A DNA stretch of 64,000 nt from the NCBI RefSeq assembly GCF_018812025.1, contig NC_063054.1, positions 26,080,856 to 26,144,855 on the forward strand, read 5' to 3'. Below are positions 24,172 to 36,854 of the stretch, piece after piece. How positions within the stretch are numbered: the first letter of the stretch is position 1; each line of letters starts with the position of its first letter. This DNA comes from Megalobrama amblycephala (taxonomy: Eukaryota; Chordata; Actinopteri; Cypriniformes; Xenocyprididae). The notes beneath the pieces were generated by a model. The model worked only from the letters and a program-made list of their open reading frames with translations. It was not told the DNA's origin and searched no databases. The translations under genes were made by a program, and so were the position numbers.

Positions 24172-25340
24172 TAGGGGTGTAACGATACGCTCAGGTCACG
24201 ATACGGTACGTATCTCGATACAGAGTTCACGATACGATACGTATCACGATATTTTGAACAAAATGAAACTGAAATTCAAACAAGATTTATTAAATAAACA
24301 TGAACAAATTTCAATAATTTTCCTTGTTGTACATACATGTTGTACATACAACATTTCAATAAAATAAATAAATATAAAATTTTAATAAAAACCTTCTGTA
24401 TTCAAATTAACAGTTGAATAGGGCTGTCTGTCACTGAAAAAATTTTTTAAATTTAACATGAACTTAGAATTATGAATAGGGGCCGTTCACATATCGCGTC
24501 TAAAAACGCGTGGAAGGCGCGGCCGCACCGCTGCTCCTTCTTTCCAAAGCGCTTGCGCTCCCGTGGCGTCGGTCGTTGCTATGCAACCATGAACTGAGCT
24601 CTCCAAGAGGATCAGGATGTTTCTGCAAAGGATAAATGATTTCTAGCCCTTGCATTAGTTTTACTACGAGATATATTGATGGAGATAAGATATAAAAACC
24701 ACCATGTACAGCTATGATCAGCTGTTCGGCTGAGCTTTTGATGTTTTGTTACGGAAAGGCCATAGCTGATCGGTTGATTCTTGTCACACGACCTGCGGTG
24801 CGCTTGCGGCATTCTGAGAAGTTGAGAATTGCATGCGCGTCGCGACCGCGTTGATCCCATTATGAGCGCGCCTGCCGCGCGGCTACATTTTTTATAATAA
24901 TAACTGACTTGCACGCGGAAAAGACGCAATATGTGAACGGCCCCACAGAACTTCTTAAAGCAAAGCATCGCAAGCGTCTTTTGCTTTTCTGTGAGCACAG
25001 CTGTTCCTGTGCACTGCGGTGAAAGAAAGCCACGACTTTTCTCACGCGACCATGTATGAGACTGACATGAGAAACGTTTAAACCTGCTTGCAAGATTCAA
25101 TGTGTGCCCGAAACACTTACTGAACTAGAGAGCTGATTGAGACACACCATCTACGATAAATCGTTACACCCCTAATACTTATAGTAATTTAAAAATGTGG
25201 TAGCATTGGATCTGGACAGGAAGGATAACTCTGGGAGTTGGAAGGGGTGTGTCGCGATTCTGCCTTCTCACATCGCGATACAGGTTCGTGGACCTGCGTA
25301 TCGCGATTTCGATTTCATATCGCATATCGTTACAGCCCTA
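24172..25340. mobile_element. hAT-like element with exact 8-bp target duplication
   Basis: The left end is TAGGGGTGTAACGATACG and the right end ATCGTTACAGCCCTA. The octamer TAAATTGT is present on both sides (24164-24171 and 25341-25348) without mismatch, which is the hAT signature. An additional inner right end, AATCGTTACACCCCTAA, lies at about 25160-25175, so the unit looks composite. It contains another MITE at 24479-24944. No transposase frame. Confidence 0.85.
24479..24944. mobile_element. 466-bp MITE with GGGGCCGTTCAC ends, nested
   Basis: The terminal inverted repeats are GGGGCCGTTCACATATCGCG and its partner ATATGTGAACGGCCCC, about 22 bases with one mismatch. It is GC-rich against AT-rich surroundings. 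Part of the interior is shared with 15424-15800. It lies inside the hAT-like element at 24172-25340. Confidence 0.8.
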
Positions 25341-25839
25341 TAAATTGTACTTAATTTTTCTGCCGGGAAACATGCAAGTATCTTCTGTTGGTTTCGAAGG
25401 GCAGTGCTAAATGAAAAACAATGATATTTAAACAAAATAAGAAAAATTGTGACATCTTCATCCTGTTCAAAAGTTTTCACACCCCGACTCTTAATGTTTG
25501 AACCTATTTTAATAGTTGTGTTTGAGTCCCTCAGTTGTCCTCAGTATGAAAACACAGATCTCAAAATCCTACAGCCACTGCTGGAAAGGGTTCAAATATG
25601 CAAAAATGCTTGAAAACTGATGAATCTGCAGGACCTGGAGGATTTTTCTGAAGAACAGAGCTCAGTTTAACTGCTCAGGACAAACAAGAGACTCATGAAC
25701 AACCATCACAAAACATAAAAACAGTCGTAGATCATCAGGTAACCACACACAGTATTGAGAATCAATAGTTCACATACTTATGAATGGGGTTATTTTAATA
25801 AATTCAGCTATTGTTTTGTCTTGTGAACTAAATGCAAAC

Positions 25840-25998
<159 letters not shown>

Positions 25999-26016
25999 CA
26001 ACATTGATAATTATTC

Positions 26017-26085
26017 TAGGGCTGTTTAATTTAATTTAATGCATTTAATTAATTAGTTATGGGAAACAATAACCTGTTAAAATTA
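26017..26085. mobile_element. hAT-like terminus fragment
   Basis: TAGGGCTGTTTAATTTAATT and following TTAATTAATTAG bases resemble a fish hAT-like left end. No right end was identified. Confidence 0.4.
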
Positions 26086-26589
26086 TTCATGTATTTATCC
26101 CACCTGCCCCGCAACTCACTGCGTGATGGAGCCTATAGAATGTGGTTAGAATGCCCCTGTATTAGTTTTTGTTCCATATTTCTAACATGCAATATGATAT
26201 AGTTAAGCTTTATCACACGAGTAACAAGAGGAATATCATTCGAGTGCTGTTTTTGTCCCGAATAGCACGAGTGCAAATGTGATATTGATTTTACACAACT
26301 TCAAAATATAAGAAGTTAATATTGTGTTACAGTTTAAACCAAGCGTGCCACATGAGTCATGAAAAGTGAAGCCAAAGCATTCGATTGACCCCAGGTGGCT
26401 GGATGCAGTATAGGTCATAAACCCCGCCCTCTGCATGTAATGTAATAGGATGTAAGAAACAAAACAGTCAAACTACACGTCAAAAAAAATATTTTTCAAA
26501 AGGTAGTTTTTATCATGCTGATGTTAGTTAAAGTCTTTGTTCTTTAAATAAGCTTGTTTTTAGTTATTTGATGCTAAAAAAAAAAAAAC

Positions 26590-26955
26590 GTGGGCTCTGA
26601 TGTCATGATTGACAGCTGAGATTGATAGCTTCTCTGAGCGAAGTAGTCACTGAAGCACCAACAGACTTTTTTTCTGGATCTTCGGGAGAAGATTTGAGCT
26701 TTAACTTTAATTTATACATCTCCAGAACTGTTTATTTCACACCGCCATAATGAGTTGTTCTGCTTTATTAACCAATGTGGAAGTGTGATTCCACGGCTCC
26801 ATTCGCGCTCATTACCATGCAAACTCAGGCTCCAATTCAATATGCGCAGACTCGAGACTCAAGATGTCAGCGCCATACTGGCACACTGGTGGCTTCACTT
26901 ACTACAATGGAAGAGAATGAAGGTGCGTCGTCCATCTTTTTTTATAGTCTATAGT
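26590..26955. mobile_element. right part of TATAGACTGTA-family element
   Basis: The right end CGTCCATCTTTTTTTATAGT followed by CTATAG is the reverse complement of the left terminus at 5861. The upstream part contains GTGGGCTCTGATGTCATGAT and TGACAGCTGAGATTGATAGC, recognised cyprinid repeat interior. The left limit is uncertain. Confidence 0.6.
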
Positions 26956-29119
26956 TTAGACACAATATTGTCTGCTTTTGCTAGGTTTTGCCAACAAAAA
27001 TATTACTTATTAAGCCAGAGCAGAACTGTTGTGCATCTCAGAGCAACACACAGTGTTTTATTTCTGAATTAATTGTGTTTTGAGCGAATCAACCGGGTAT
27101 ACCAATGATTCAATAGTCCATTCATAAAGAAAGCCATTTACTGAAAGAAATCAGCAGTTTGAACGAATCAAACAAATTAATGACTCAATGACATTTAGAC
27201 ATTTACTGCCACCTACTGGCAGTTTTAGTTTCTTATTTAGAGTATCTAAAACATTGAAAAACATTTAAAAACATTCTCGTGAATTACCAGCTGTATGTGA
27301 TTTATTCATGTGTGTGAAAAAAAAAAAAAAAAATCGACTCAGAGTCATTAGTTCAAACTACACTGCTTGTGCTGTATGGTTTTGCTTCAGACTGCTTGCG
27401 CTGTCTCTTTCAGGGCTGTAGATTTTGCAGTGCTGTTGAATAAGTGAGGGAAACTCAAAATCACAACATTAGCGCAAGAATACATTTGCAAGAACCACTT
27501 AAGGAAGAGAACGTCATTCTGAACAGTTCTGGTACCTTTTTTTTTTGGTTTAATCTAACAACTTTATCAGTGGGGATACAAAATATCTTGCCGCCTAGGC
27601 TAATTTCTTCTTATTGTAGTCCTTGTAAAGGCTTGAATATGTAATGTTCCCCTTTTTGGCGAAGGTCTCCCTGCTGATGCTTCATTTTAGTAAATATGCT
27701 GATTGCTCTCCCATAGTCCTGCCCTAAACCCTACCTTTGCCCCTCATTTGAATATATTAAAATATGGCATATGAATGTTACATACAGTGTGCTAATTTCA
27801 AAGCTAGAGAATAAAGACAGGTTAAAGATGTTCCTGCAAATCTCAGCAATTCTGTTGCTCAAATTCCCACAGCGCAACTTATACAACACCAAAATCTGAT
27901 TTATAATGTATTTATTTTATGGGCTCTTTTAACTCTGCCTATATGTCCTACATATATCCTTGAAGATTCACAGCTGAAATGTTAGCACGTTGAATGTCAT
28001 TGTGCTGCTCATAAAAAAAAAATGTCTTTAATATCATCGGAGCACAGAGCTGCAATGTTAGCACGTACGCTAATTGGTCACAGATCACGGTTGACCTGAT
28101 TTGCGCTACGCTCTCTGTTTTTCCTTATTGTGTCACTCCCTGTCATGTATTTCGCATATAAAAAAGATGAAGAAAGTAGCACAGATGGTGTTTTATGGGA
28201 GAGGATTTCTCAGCAGACGTTTTTTGAATGCTTATTTAATGTTAAATGCAATAAGTGTTTGGGGGGTTTGGAGGTTGAACAGCCTTTGTTTCAGAGGCAA
28301 GTGCTCAGCATATCAATCAATGATGGAAAGCGAATGGTTTCATAAATATCAATGAACACAGACACACACTTGCTCACAGTCTCAGTACATACCAGACTGT
28401 TGGGAATTAGCAAACACGACAAACGCACACAAACAAAATTACTATGAAAACATGTAAACACAATCAGATGGAATATGGCCAGGGTAATTTTGCTCATTGT
28501 TCGGTGAATGTGTGTGGACTTCTGTGTCGTGTCTGCCAAACAGTATTTTTCATTCTGTTTTCCCAGATGACACTGCTGTGTTGTGCAGTACTCACCTTTT
28601 GTCTGGGCTCTTCAGAGAGACTCTAAATTAGATTGTATCAAAACTATGATTTATATGATTTTGCAGCACTATTTGGATATCTCTTGGCAGAGAGTATATT
28701 AGATTGGATCTGCCTGAATGATAAGCATGCTTAACACAATGTATACCTGTTTACACAGACTGAAATCTGAGGGATGCTGGAGGTTTTCCATATTTTCTCA
28801 GATATACAATGCATGTAGGAGAGACCTGGGCTAAATTCATATTGGTATGTTGTCACAATGGCTCTAAGGTTTTTATTCAGAAATTCAATTACAGTTACAC
28901 AATTCAATTACGCAAATGCATGTTTTCTTCCCCGGAAGCTCAAACGTGCTTGCGTTAAACACAAGAATGAACCTCATTGGTTCATCAAGAGGTTTGTTCT
29001 TGTGCGTTATACAAGTTAGGTTGAGATTCTGCTTATGTTCGCTTATCAATGTTTATATGCAAGTAAACACCTAAAATAATCTGTTCATCATAAGAAGCAA
29101 TCGATTCTCTTTAGAAAAT
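26956..29119. other. intergenic, nothing recognised
   Basis: Open frames at 28.1-28.35 kb in two overlapping frames and antisense at 28.3-28.5 kb show no known domain or splice pattern. A short CCACCTACTGGCAG block near 27210 is typical of transposon debris. Confidence 0.5.
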
Positions 29120-29355
29120 TTGGACTTAACTGCTCGATTCATATGGATTCATTTTCTGATCTTTTTATGAAGTTTTTGAAGCATCAAGGTAGTAGTTACA
29201 AAGGCCGTCAATGGAGGGAAATCTGAAAGCATTCTTTCAACAAAAAGATCTTAATTTGTGTTCCGAAGATGAACTAAAGTCTTACGGGTGAGGAACAACA
29301 TGAGGGTGAGTAATTAATGACAGAATTTTCATTTTGGGGTGAACTAAACCTTTAA
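29120..29355. mobile_element. right-end fragment of the TTCACCC fold-back family
   Basis: It contains AGATCTTAATTTGTGTTCCG, CTTACGGGTGAGGAACAACA and TGACAGAATTTTCATTTTGG, ending AACTAAACC-TTTAA at 29355. It matches the right arm of 43815-44581. The left limit is approximate. Confidence 0.75.
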
Positions 29356-29546
29356 TATCAGGCTGGGGCAAGTAAATCACAGTTCATTAATTGTAATATT
29401 ATTGATCAAAACTATATTTGACATGGTATTTTTGTGTGTTTGTTTTTTACATTTTGGTTGTTTCAGTAATTATTTTGTGTTTTACAATTGTGTTGCTGTA
29501 AAAATGTTACTATATAAATATTTGCTATAAACCTATAATAGGCTGT

Positions 29547-30315
29547 TTAAAGGGGTCGTGTAATGCCCCTTTAACAAGATGTAATATAAGTCTCTGGTGT
29601 CCCCAGAATGTGTCTGTGAAGTTTCAGCTCAAAATACCCCATAGATCATTTATTATAGCTTGTCAAATTTTTGTGTGTGTCCTTTTAAATGCAAATGAGC
29701 TGCTGCTCCCAGCCGCTTTCCAGAAGAGGGCGGAGCTTTAACAGCTCGCGCTTCAGTTGCTCGACAACAACAAAGCTGGGGAATCTCTCGCAGCAAAAAT
29801 GACGATTGTCAGTAACGGTGTTCATCCTTACATTGTTTAAACCGGAGTCGGACACTGATGGAGAGACTCAGGAAGAAGTTACAACTTATAAAATGCATCT
29901 AGATGTTTCTGAACAGTTAGTGGATAAATTTATGTAGTTACTGTGGAGTTGATTCAACTCATCACAACTCATTTCGCCGTCATGTTAATCTTTTGTGCAA
30001 ATCTAAAAAAATGACGGCATGGTAAAACACTACTACAACAACTCTTCCTCTTCTCTAAAGCAGCTCAACAGGGCCTTGCCCCCTTTGTTGCATGTTCTCG
30101 GGGGCAGGGTTTATGTAAATTTTAGGGTTAGTGACGTCACTATCCCGGGAAGAAGCTCGTTGTAGTCCCTACCAGCCGTTTGTTGTAGTCCTTAAAAGAA
30201 AATATCTCCCTTTGCATTGAACTTTGAGTGTCATAACTTTGCAGATGTTGTTTATGCTCAAACAGCAACATTACACACTAACTAAAAGTGAAATCATAAT
30301 CAACCACCCCTTTAA
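29547..30315. mobile_element. TTAA-flanked element with AGGGG(T) ends
   Basis: The left edge is TTAAAGGGGTCGTGTAATGC and the right edge AACCACCCCTTTAA. Its first part (TGTAATATAAGTCTCTGGTG, TGTCTGTGAAGTTTCAGCTC, AATACCCCATAGAT) matches the right part of 51511-52458 in reverse, so the two families share an end. TTAA at both edges. No intact reading frame. Confidence 0.75.
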
Positions 30316-31929
30316 TGCCAATACATTGTAAGAACATGCCCCCTTTTGTCACAAAAGGTGACCGTGTTAAAATAACTATCTTTTGAAATGAAAACTATTT
30401 CACCAGAGAAGAGTCCAGATGTGATTGATTTAAATAAATAAATAAGTAAATAAATAATCTTGCTGAAGAGAAACTCAAAAGATTTTGCCATTTGGGAATT
30501 TTCAAGATAGTCAACTAAAGTCTGTGTCACATAAACTGTCACCAAATTCAACTATTTTAAGCTCAGTGATCTCATATAATCACAACAGGGACATTCCAGT
30601 CCCCTAGTCCATTTATCCTGATACTGTCACTAAAATATGCACATAATATAAAATCACTTCACACTCATTCCAGCAATACTTAAGAATGATAACTGGATAA
30701 TTTCATGATGCTGAATGCATCATTGCTCTGCGATCTCAGCCCCATAGGCGAGTCCAGATAATACCTCTGTTGAAGTCTTTTCAATGCCCATCTTTCCTTA
30801 TTAACCCCGGTCATAGATATGCATTATACCAACTCTGCAATTGCCCCCAGCAGAAATCCCATTTTAATTGTGTCAGCTTAGATTTACAGCTTTCGAGTAA
30901 TGCGTTATGAAAAGCATATAAACTGATTAGCAAACCATAGCACCCTGATCGCCCTTCTATTAGTGTAACTGCTATGAAATTATGAAAATAGCTGACAACA
31001 AAAGAATTTTCTGTCCTCCTGCTGTCAGCCCTGTAATATCTCTTCTTAAATTAGATAACATGTCAGTCCATGCAAATATGCAAATAATAATAATAATAAA
31101 TATCACTGAAGCTAAAAGTTAACAAGAGCTATAAGTTTATAACATCAAGTAATCAGTTGAGGGATCTCCCCATGTGAAAACAAAAGCAATTAACTTTCCT
31201 CCTTGAAATGACACTACAAAACTACATTTAGTCACAGAACCGCAGACATTTTGGGAGGAAGTACAAAATAATGAACACATCTGAGTGTAATGAAGCATTT
31301 TGGGGGGAAAGCTCAAAGCCATTCCACGTTTTCATGTGGAAAGAGCAAAAAGGCATTTGGCCTCTCCACGGAAAGTGCTGGAACCCATCGGGAAGTAAAT
31401 AGATTAACAACAGGGAGCTGCTGAATGATCGTAGTGGTCAATCAGAGAAATGAATCGTAATTGTCTCTTAAATGAGGCAGTGTGGGCCGTATTGCTGCTT
31501 TATGAGGACAGGGTGATGGATTCTTAAAATGCGAAACAACCCCAGCTACCCATGATTCAAATCAGCTGGGGCCTGTGTCCTGGTGATATATTGAATTATT
31601 TTTAGTGGTGAAAGTTTCCGTGCCATTTTCATTGCTCCTGCATGCCTGAGATCAAGGAGAAAGATGGAGATTGACTTGATATATGATTATGTTAAACCAA
31701 ACACAGACAAAATCAGGTCTGATAATGTCTATGGGCAGAACTTTCCAACTTTCTCCTTGATCTCAGGCAAACGGTCACGGTTTAAGACTCTTTATAGCCC
31801 GGCAAGGCAGCTTAAATACTGAATGATTAAAATGAAGTGGTAGCCAGATGCTGTTGTTGATTTCTATCAACTGGTATACCAGCGAAATAAACAGTCACTT
31901 AAGAAAAATCACAAAAAAAAGTGATGATA
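30316..31929. other. intergenic, non-repetitive
   Basis: No gene. 30600-31800 lacks recognisable repeats and contains a hairpin at 31643-31769. A conserved non-coding role is possible but not shown. Confidence 0.45.
31643..31769. repeat. 21-bp perfect inverted repeat, 85-base spacer
   Basis: GCCTGAGATCAAGGAGAAAG and the base before it (31643-31663) are the exact reverse complement of 31749-31769. The surroundings are non-repetitive. It could fold as an RNA hairpin or be a MITE relic. Confidence 0.8.
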
Positions 31930-32215
31930 AGGCAATGTGTGTGTGGTCCTGGTAAACCCTACGTTATGGGGACCAAATGTCCAAATGACACAAACACACA
32001 TATTTTTGATCTCCATGAGGAAAACAGCTTATAAATCATGCTAAATTATGTTTTTTTTAATGTAAAAATGAAGAAAGTTTTCTGTGATGGGCAAGTTTAG
32101 GGGTAGGTTTAGGTGATAGAATATACGGTTTGTATCGTATAAAAATCATTATGTCTATGGAATGTCCCAATAAAACATGAAAACCCAACATGTGTGCATA
32201 TGTGTATGAAGGTTT
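31930..32215. repeat. teleost interspersed repeat (GGGGACCAAATGTCC type)
   Basis: It holds ATGGGGACCAAATGTCC, GGGTAGGTTTAGGTGATAGA and ATTATGTCTATGGAATGTCC, in the order I know from a widespread fish repeat flanked by GT-rich sequence. Family unassigned. Confidence 0.55.
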
Positions 32216-32227
32216 GGTACCACTATC

Positions 32228-33078
32228 AGGGTTGGGGAAAGTTGCTTTTAAAAGTAATGGATTACAATATTGCGTTACTCCCTAAAAAACTAATTGCGTT
32301 GTTACTTTTTTATGAAAAGTAATGTGTTACATTACTTTTGCATTATTTTTTATCACCTAGGCTGGGCTTGCTTGTTTGTTTTTTTAATAACAACAAAAAA
32401 GTTCTATTTTTTGGCAAATGTAAAGGCCCTTTCACACCAAAAGTGGCATGAATAAGCCTCAGGCTGAAGGAAATGCATATACACCTGTATAGTAGAGGGT
32501 GCAGCTCAAACAAACCTTTCAGCTGTGCCGTTTTGGATTAAAGAAGAATAGGATACAGGAGATGGAAGTTCAACACTCTTATTTCTAAATATAATCTAAA
32601 GTAATTTTTTCTTATTAGTATGGTCGAATTGGATCATTTAAGGTCAGCAGCAAAGACATTGGTTAATAAAGTGAGATTAAATACATAAAGTATATTTGTG
32701 TAATTTAATATATTAAATTATTACAGGTTTGCATAAAATTCTGAGATTGCATTTCACTGTTTTTATTCATTTTGAGGAATACTGAATGTTTTTGTGCAAG
32801 TGATATGAGTAAATGCATGTTCACATTTAGTCTAGAACTACAATAACCATATTCACACACAACGCCTTTGCACTTACAGTACCCACTTTCTCTCAACATT
32901 GGGACAGGAGAGCTGTCAGTCAATAAATGTGAAAAAGTAACTTGTGCTACTTATTTGAAAAAGTAACTTAGATATTTTGTTGTAAATTGAAAAAGTAAAG
33001 CACTACTTTACTAGTTACTTAAAAAAAGTAATCTGATTACATACCTCAAGTTACTTGTAATGCGTTACCCCCAACACA
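32228..33078. mobile_element. hAT-like non-autonomous element
   Basis: The left end is AGGGTTGGGGAAAGTTGCTT and the right end, inverted, TAATGCGTTACCCCCAACAC. Both sides contain repeated AAAAAGTAA/TTACTTTT blocks, as in fish elements of this kind. A clean target duplication could not be read. Confidence 0.7.
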
Positions 33079-36000
33079 GACTACTATAGTATACAGTGTA
33101 GGTTATTATGACATCACACCACATCAGTTTTTTCCCTTCTAATCACTACTGCTCAGAACCAATTGCATTACTGTTACTATTCCCCTCACGCCAACAGAGA
33201 GAGAGCCATGTCCTCTCCGCTCATGAATATTTAGAAGATAAGCAAAGCAGTCGACATTCCTATCCCCCCCAGGAAAGTCGATTTCTTCATCAATATGCAT
33301 TTGCGAGGACTTCCGGAAAAGGCACTTCAAAGTTCATCAAGAATTCTTTTTGTCTTTTCTGCGAATTCTGCACGGCCAACCATGCAAACTTGCTCTCTCT
33401 CTTTCTCTTTCTCTTCTTCCTGACGTCTATCAATAAATTATGGCTGAAGGCTTGATGTCTCACTCAGAAGATCTCAGTGTGGGAGAAATACGAGTCCAGA
33501 GACTCCAGTTCCTCAGCTGTCGAATCACACGCCTCAGCTGCGGCACACAATTAGGAAGAAACAGTGGCCTATATTTTTCAGAAATATCTCACAATAAAAA
33601 TGCTAATCTGGTATCAATTTTTGCATATTGTGTCCTCATTAATATGATAATGTGGACAGAAGGAAACTGATCTGAGACCGTTATCGTCACTGTTATCAAG
33701 TCAAACTGCATATGTAATTGACAGGATGAAACGAAAAATGGCTAGAGATTTTCTACAGAAGACACAAAGAGACACAAGGTGAGGGAGGAAGGTTTTCACT
33801 TGGTATTGGAGTATTGCATGGCCCAGTATATGTTAATAAAACAAGACACTGGAAAGTTTTCGACAGAAAGGAGAAACCCATCTCCTTCAAGCTAGCAGCA
33901 ATTAGTCATGTATGACATGAGTGCTTGGGGACATTAAGCCACTCAATAGGCTGTTTTAAAAATGTTAACAGCTTTACAAAAGTATGCAAATTAGTTGGAG
34001 AGAACCTATAGCTCCACTTTTTGGGGGGCAACAGAAAAGTTAACTTTGTACTGTGTACAGGTGATCCTAAGAAGTGAAGAGTCTTTTGGCATACTAATAC
34101 AAAGGTCTAAGAGTTTGCTGACTCTGTTGGCTGTAAAAGAGTACATAGACTCAAACAAGCAGAAGGTATGATGAATCTAAGGTCACTGTGCTTTATTAGG
34201 ACCTTGGAAGTTAATAATGCATCATGGCCAGAGTGTCTGATTGATTGCATTGAGAGTCAGGGAAATAATTCCAACCGGGGTCTCTCACTCCCTCTTCAGG
34301 CCCCGCCCGGGGGAGGACTTCTCCACACAACACCTGCAACTCTGCCCCTGCCGCTGCTCCGGATGCATAATATACCCATCATTCTCACTCGGGTGAGAAG
34401 AGAGCATCGCTGGACTTCATCCAGGAGCCGGTGAAGGACACAAGGAGTATATGTGTGTGTGTGTGTGTACGAGAGGGGAAGGGAATGTGTTAGCAAACCA
34501 CCTGAGAGCAAGTCTTGTGGCAGTATGAAGCTAAACTCAAAGTAAAAATGTACTTTCCACTAACATATTCCAGTTGGTAAAAGATTTTTGTAAAACAATT
34601 TTTTTTTTTTTTTTGCTTTATTTATTGAGCTTTTTCAGTATTAAGAGGACAAAAGGTTACCATTTCAGTTGTGATTAAGGCATAACAGTTGCAATTTTAA
34701 GATTTTGGGCTATTTGGCTTTTCATTACACATTGTTCTATACTAGTGGAAAGAAATATCCAAAATACACTTTTAAGTGTTTATTTTACACACTTTAACTA
34801 TTTGCATCAATTACAATACATATTTTAAAGGCTGTTTTCTCAAAATGAGTTTTTTTATTATGCACTAAGCCAGAAATCTTCACCTAAGTAGCACTTACAC
34901 CAAACTTTACAGTTTTATTCCTATCTATATTCTGAAGGTTTTATCATATATCATTTGCCTGATTTTATACAACACTTTATTCCTAAAAACGTGATTTTTT
35001 TTTCTCCCCTCTGTATAAACCTTTGACTCTAATATGTCAACAAAATGAAACAAGAATATTAAACCTGACTTTATCCAATGTTCAGATATCTGTTCTGGAA
35101 AGTTTTGCAAATGGCTGAATATTTAATTAGATAATGCATAATTTGGATATTTAAACAAACTTCAGAAAACTTGTAATACAAAAAGTTGTTTGCAATTCTT
35201 AATGTAATCAATCAACTGGGCAAGTATGTGATTTTTTTTACCCTATTCACCTGCGGTGTCTTGCCTTAAGACAAATGAACATACTTACACAATACATAAA
35301 TGTCATGTTATTTAAATATTAAAGAAATAGGTTCGTTTTTTTCCTTCACAAAGTAAGTATACAATGAATACAACAATTGTATTATTTCCATATGCAATGG
35401 AATCTGACCAATTCTTGAAGATTCTGAGGACTGGGTGTTGAAAACCGTCTGTGATTGCACGCAAGATTATACATGCGATTACAAAGGCTGTTGATGTAGT
35501 GCTTGTATAAGTACTGAGTAAATCAAAAAGTAATCAACTCATACTCCTTGTACAGGAAGTGGCCATGGTTGACCACATCGTCTGCATTCATAAACAGCCT
35601 CTTAATGTCAAACGCTCTCAAAGGGAGGGTCAGTGTGTCAAGGGCTTTTGTGTATGTAGGTGCCTTGGTCTATTCAGACCACAGATGGATGATTAAAACA
35701 GATGAAATACATTTTAAACAAAGAAAAAAATGCATCCTGTCATATACTTAAAAGGTAATTACCTTAGATATTCCAGTTAAAAGCAATGCCCCAGAATCAG
35801 CTTATCCCTTTGAGTTTATTCTTACATTTTTGTCATAAAACATAGCACAAAGAAGCCAGTACATGGATCAGTAGAGCTGTTGTATTTATATTCTGTAGCA
35901 CTGTAAGGTCGAATATTCAGTACTACAGCATGGGTGCGAGTGTGAAATCACTTTCATACAAAAACGTATAGACACACTAAGTAACTGACATTCAAACTAA

Positions 36001-36181
36001 ATCTGGTTAGATAATCTGTGTATTTTACACAAGAAGATTGATTTTAGTTGAACTAATGCAATTAGCCATCTTTAAAAAAAAAAAAAAAAAAAATAAATTA
36101 AACCCCTGTCCAGTTTATGTGAAGTTAGACTAAAGGTGCAGTCATATTTACCATTGTTCTGTGAATTTTTGTAGTCGAAAC
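33079..36181. other. intergenic, nothing recognised
   Basis: Non-repetitive from 33.1 to 34.5 kb, then AT-rich. A plus-strand 115-codon frame at 33108 and others here show no domain or splice context. A short (GT)n lies near 34451-34468, and poly-A near 36075. Confidence 0.5.
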
Positions 36182-36474
36182 TAGGGCTGGAACTAACAAT
36201 TATTTTGATGATCGATTAATCTTATTAATTATTTTTAAGATTACTCTAATTATTTTCTGGTCAGTCATTTGATCCCCAGTCATTTGATTAACTTCTGCCA
36301 TTAATCTTTCACTGTTTTATTCAACCATTTTCTCATAAAATACAAATTTAAAAAATACCAACATGAAAAAAAAAAAGTGCCAAGAATTAAAAGGCATATA
36401 TCAGTAATACAAATGTCCATGATGGCAGCATCATAGCATTTTAGTACATTTTTACCACAACTGACAGCATGTTA
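36182..36474. mobile_element. hAT-like left-end fragment
   Basis: TAGGGCTGGAACTAACAATT with GATCGATTAATC following is a typical fish hAT-like terminus. Its remaining part was interrupted by the TTAA element at 36475, and its other end may lie in the assembly gap. Confidence 0.6.
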
Positions 36475-36854
36475 TTAAAGTTGCAGTCCGCAAGTTTTGC
36501 CTCTTTGTTGCCGTCTCTGTTTGAAATCTGCAATTGCAGTTATGTGCAGAATTATCATCTTTACGTGGGTTGTTGCGTAGGCACGGCTTCTCGGCGCAGA
36601 TGAATTTAATGTTTTGAGGAGAATGTGTGGCTGTTGGTGGATACTGTACTTAGGAATCACAGATTGTAGTCTTGGAAATATGACCAAAATAAGACATTAA
36701 GATTTTTCTGCCGCTTTTGTTCTGACCAACTGAGAAAAAAAAAAGCATTACAATATATCACGCTACCAATATTGATTAAAACTAACGATTGCTTAGCTCA
36801 TTTCACATCAAACCGTGCAAATTATTATTATTGTTATACTTTGTTCTCAAGTTC

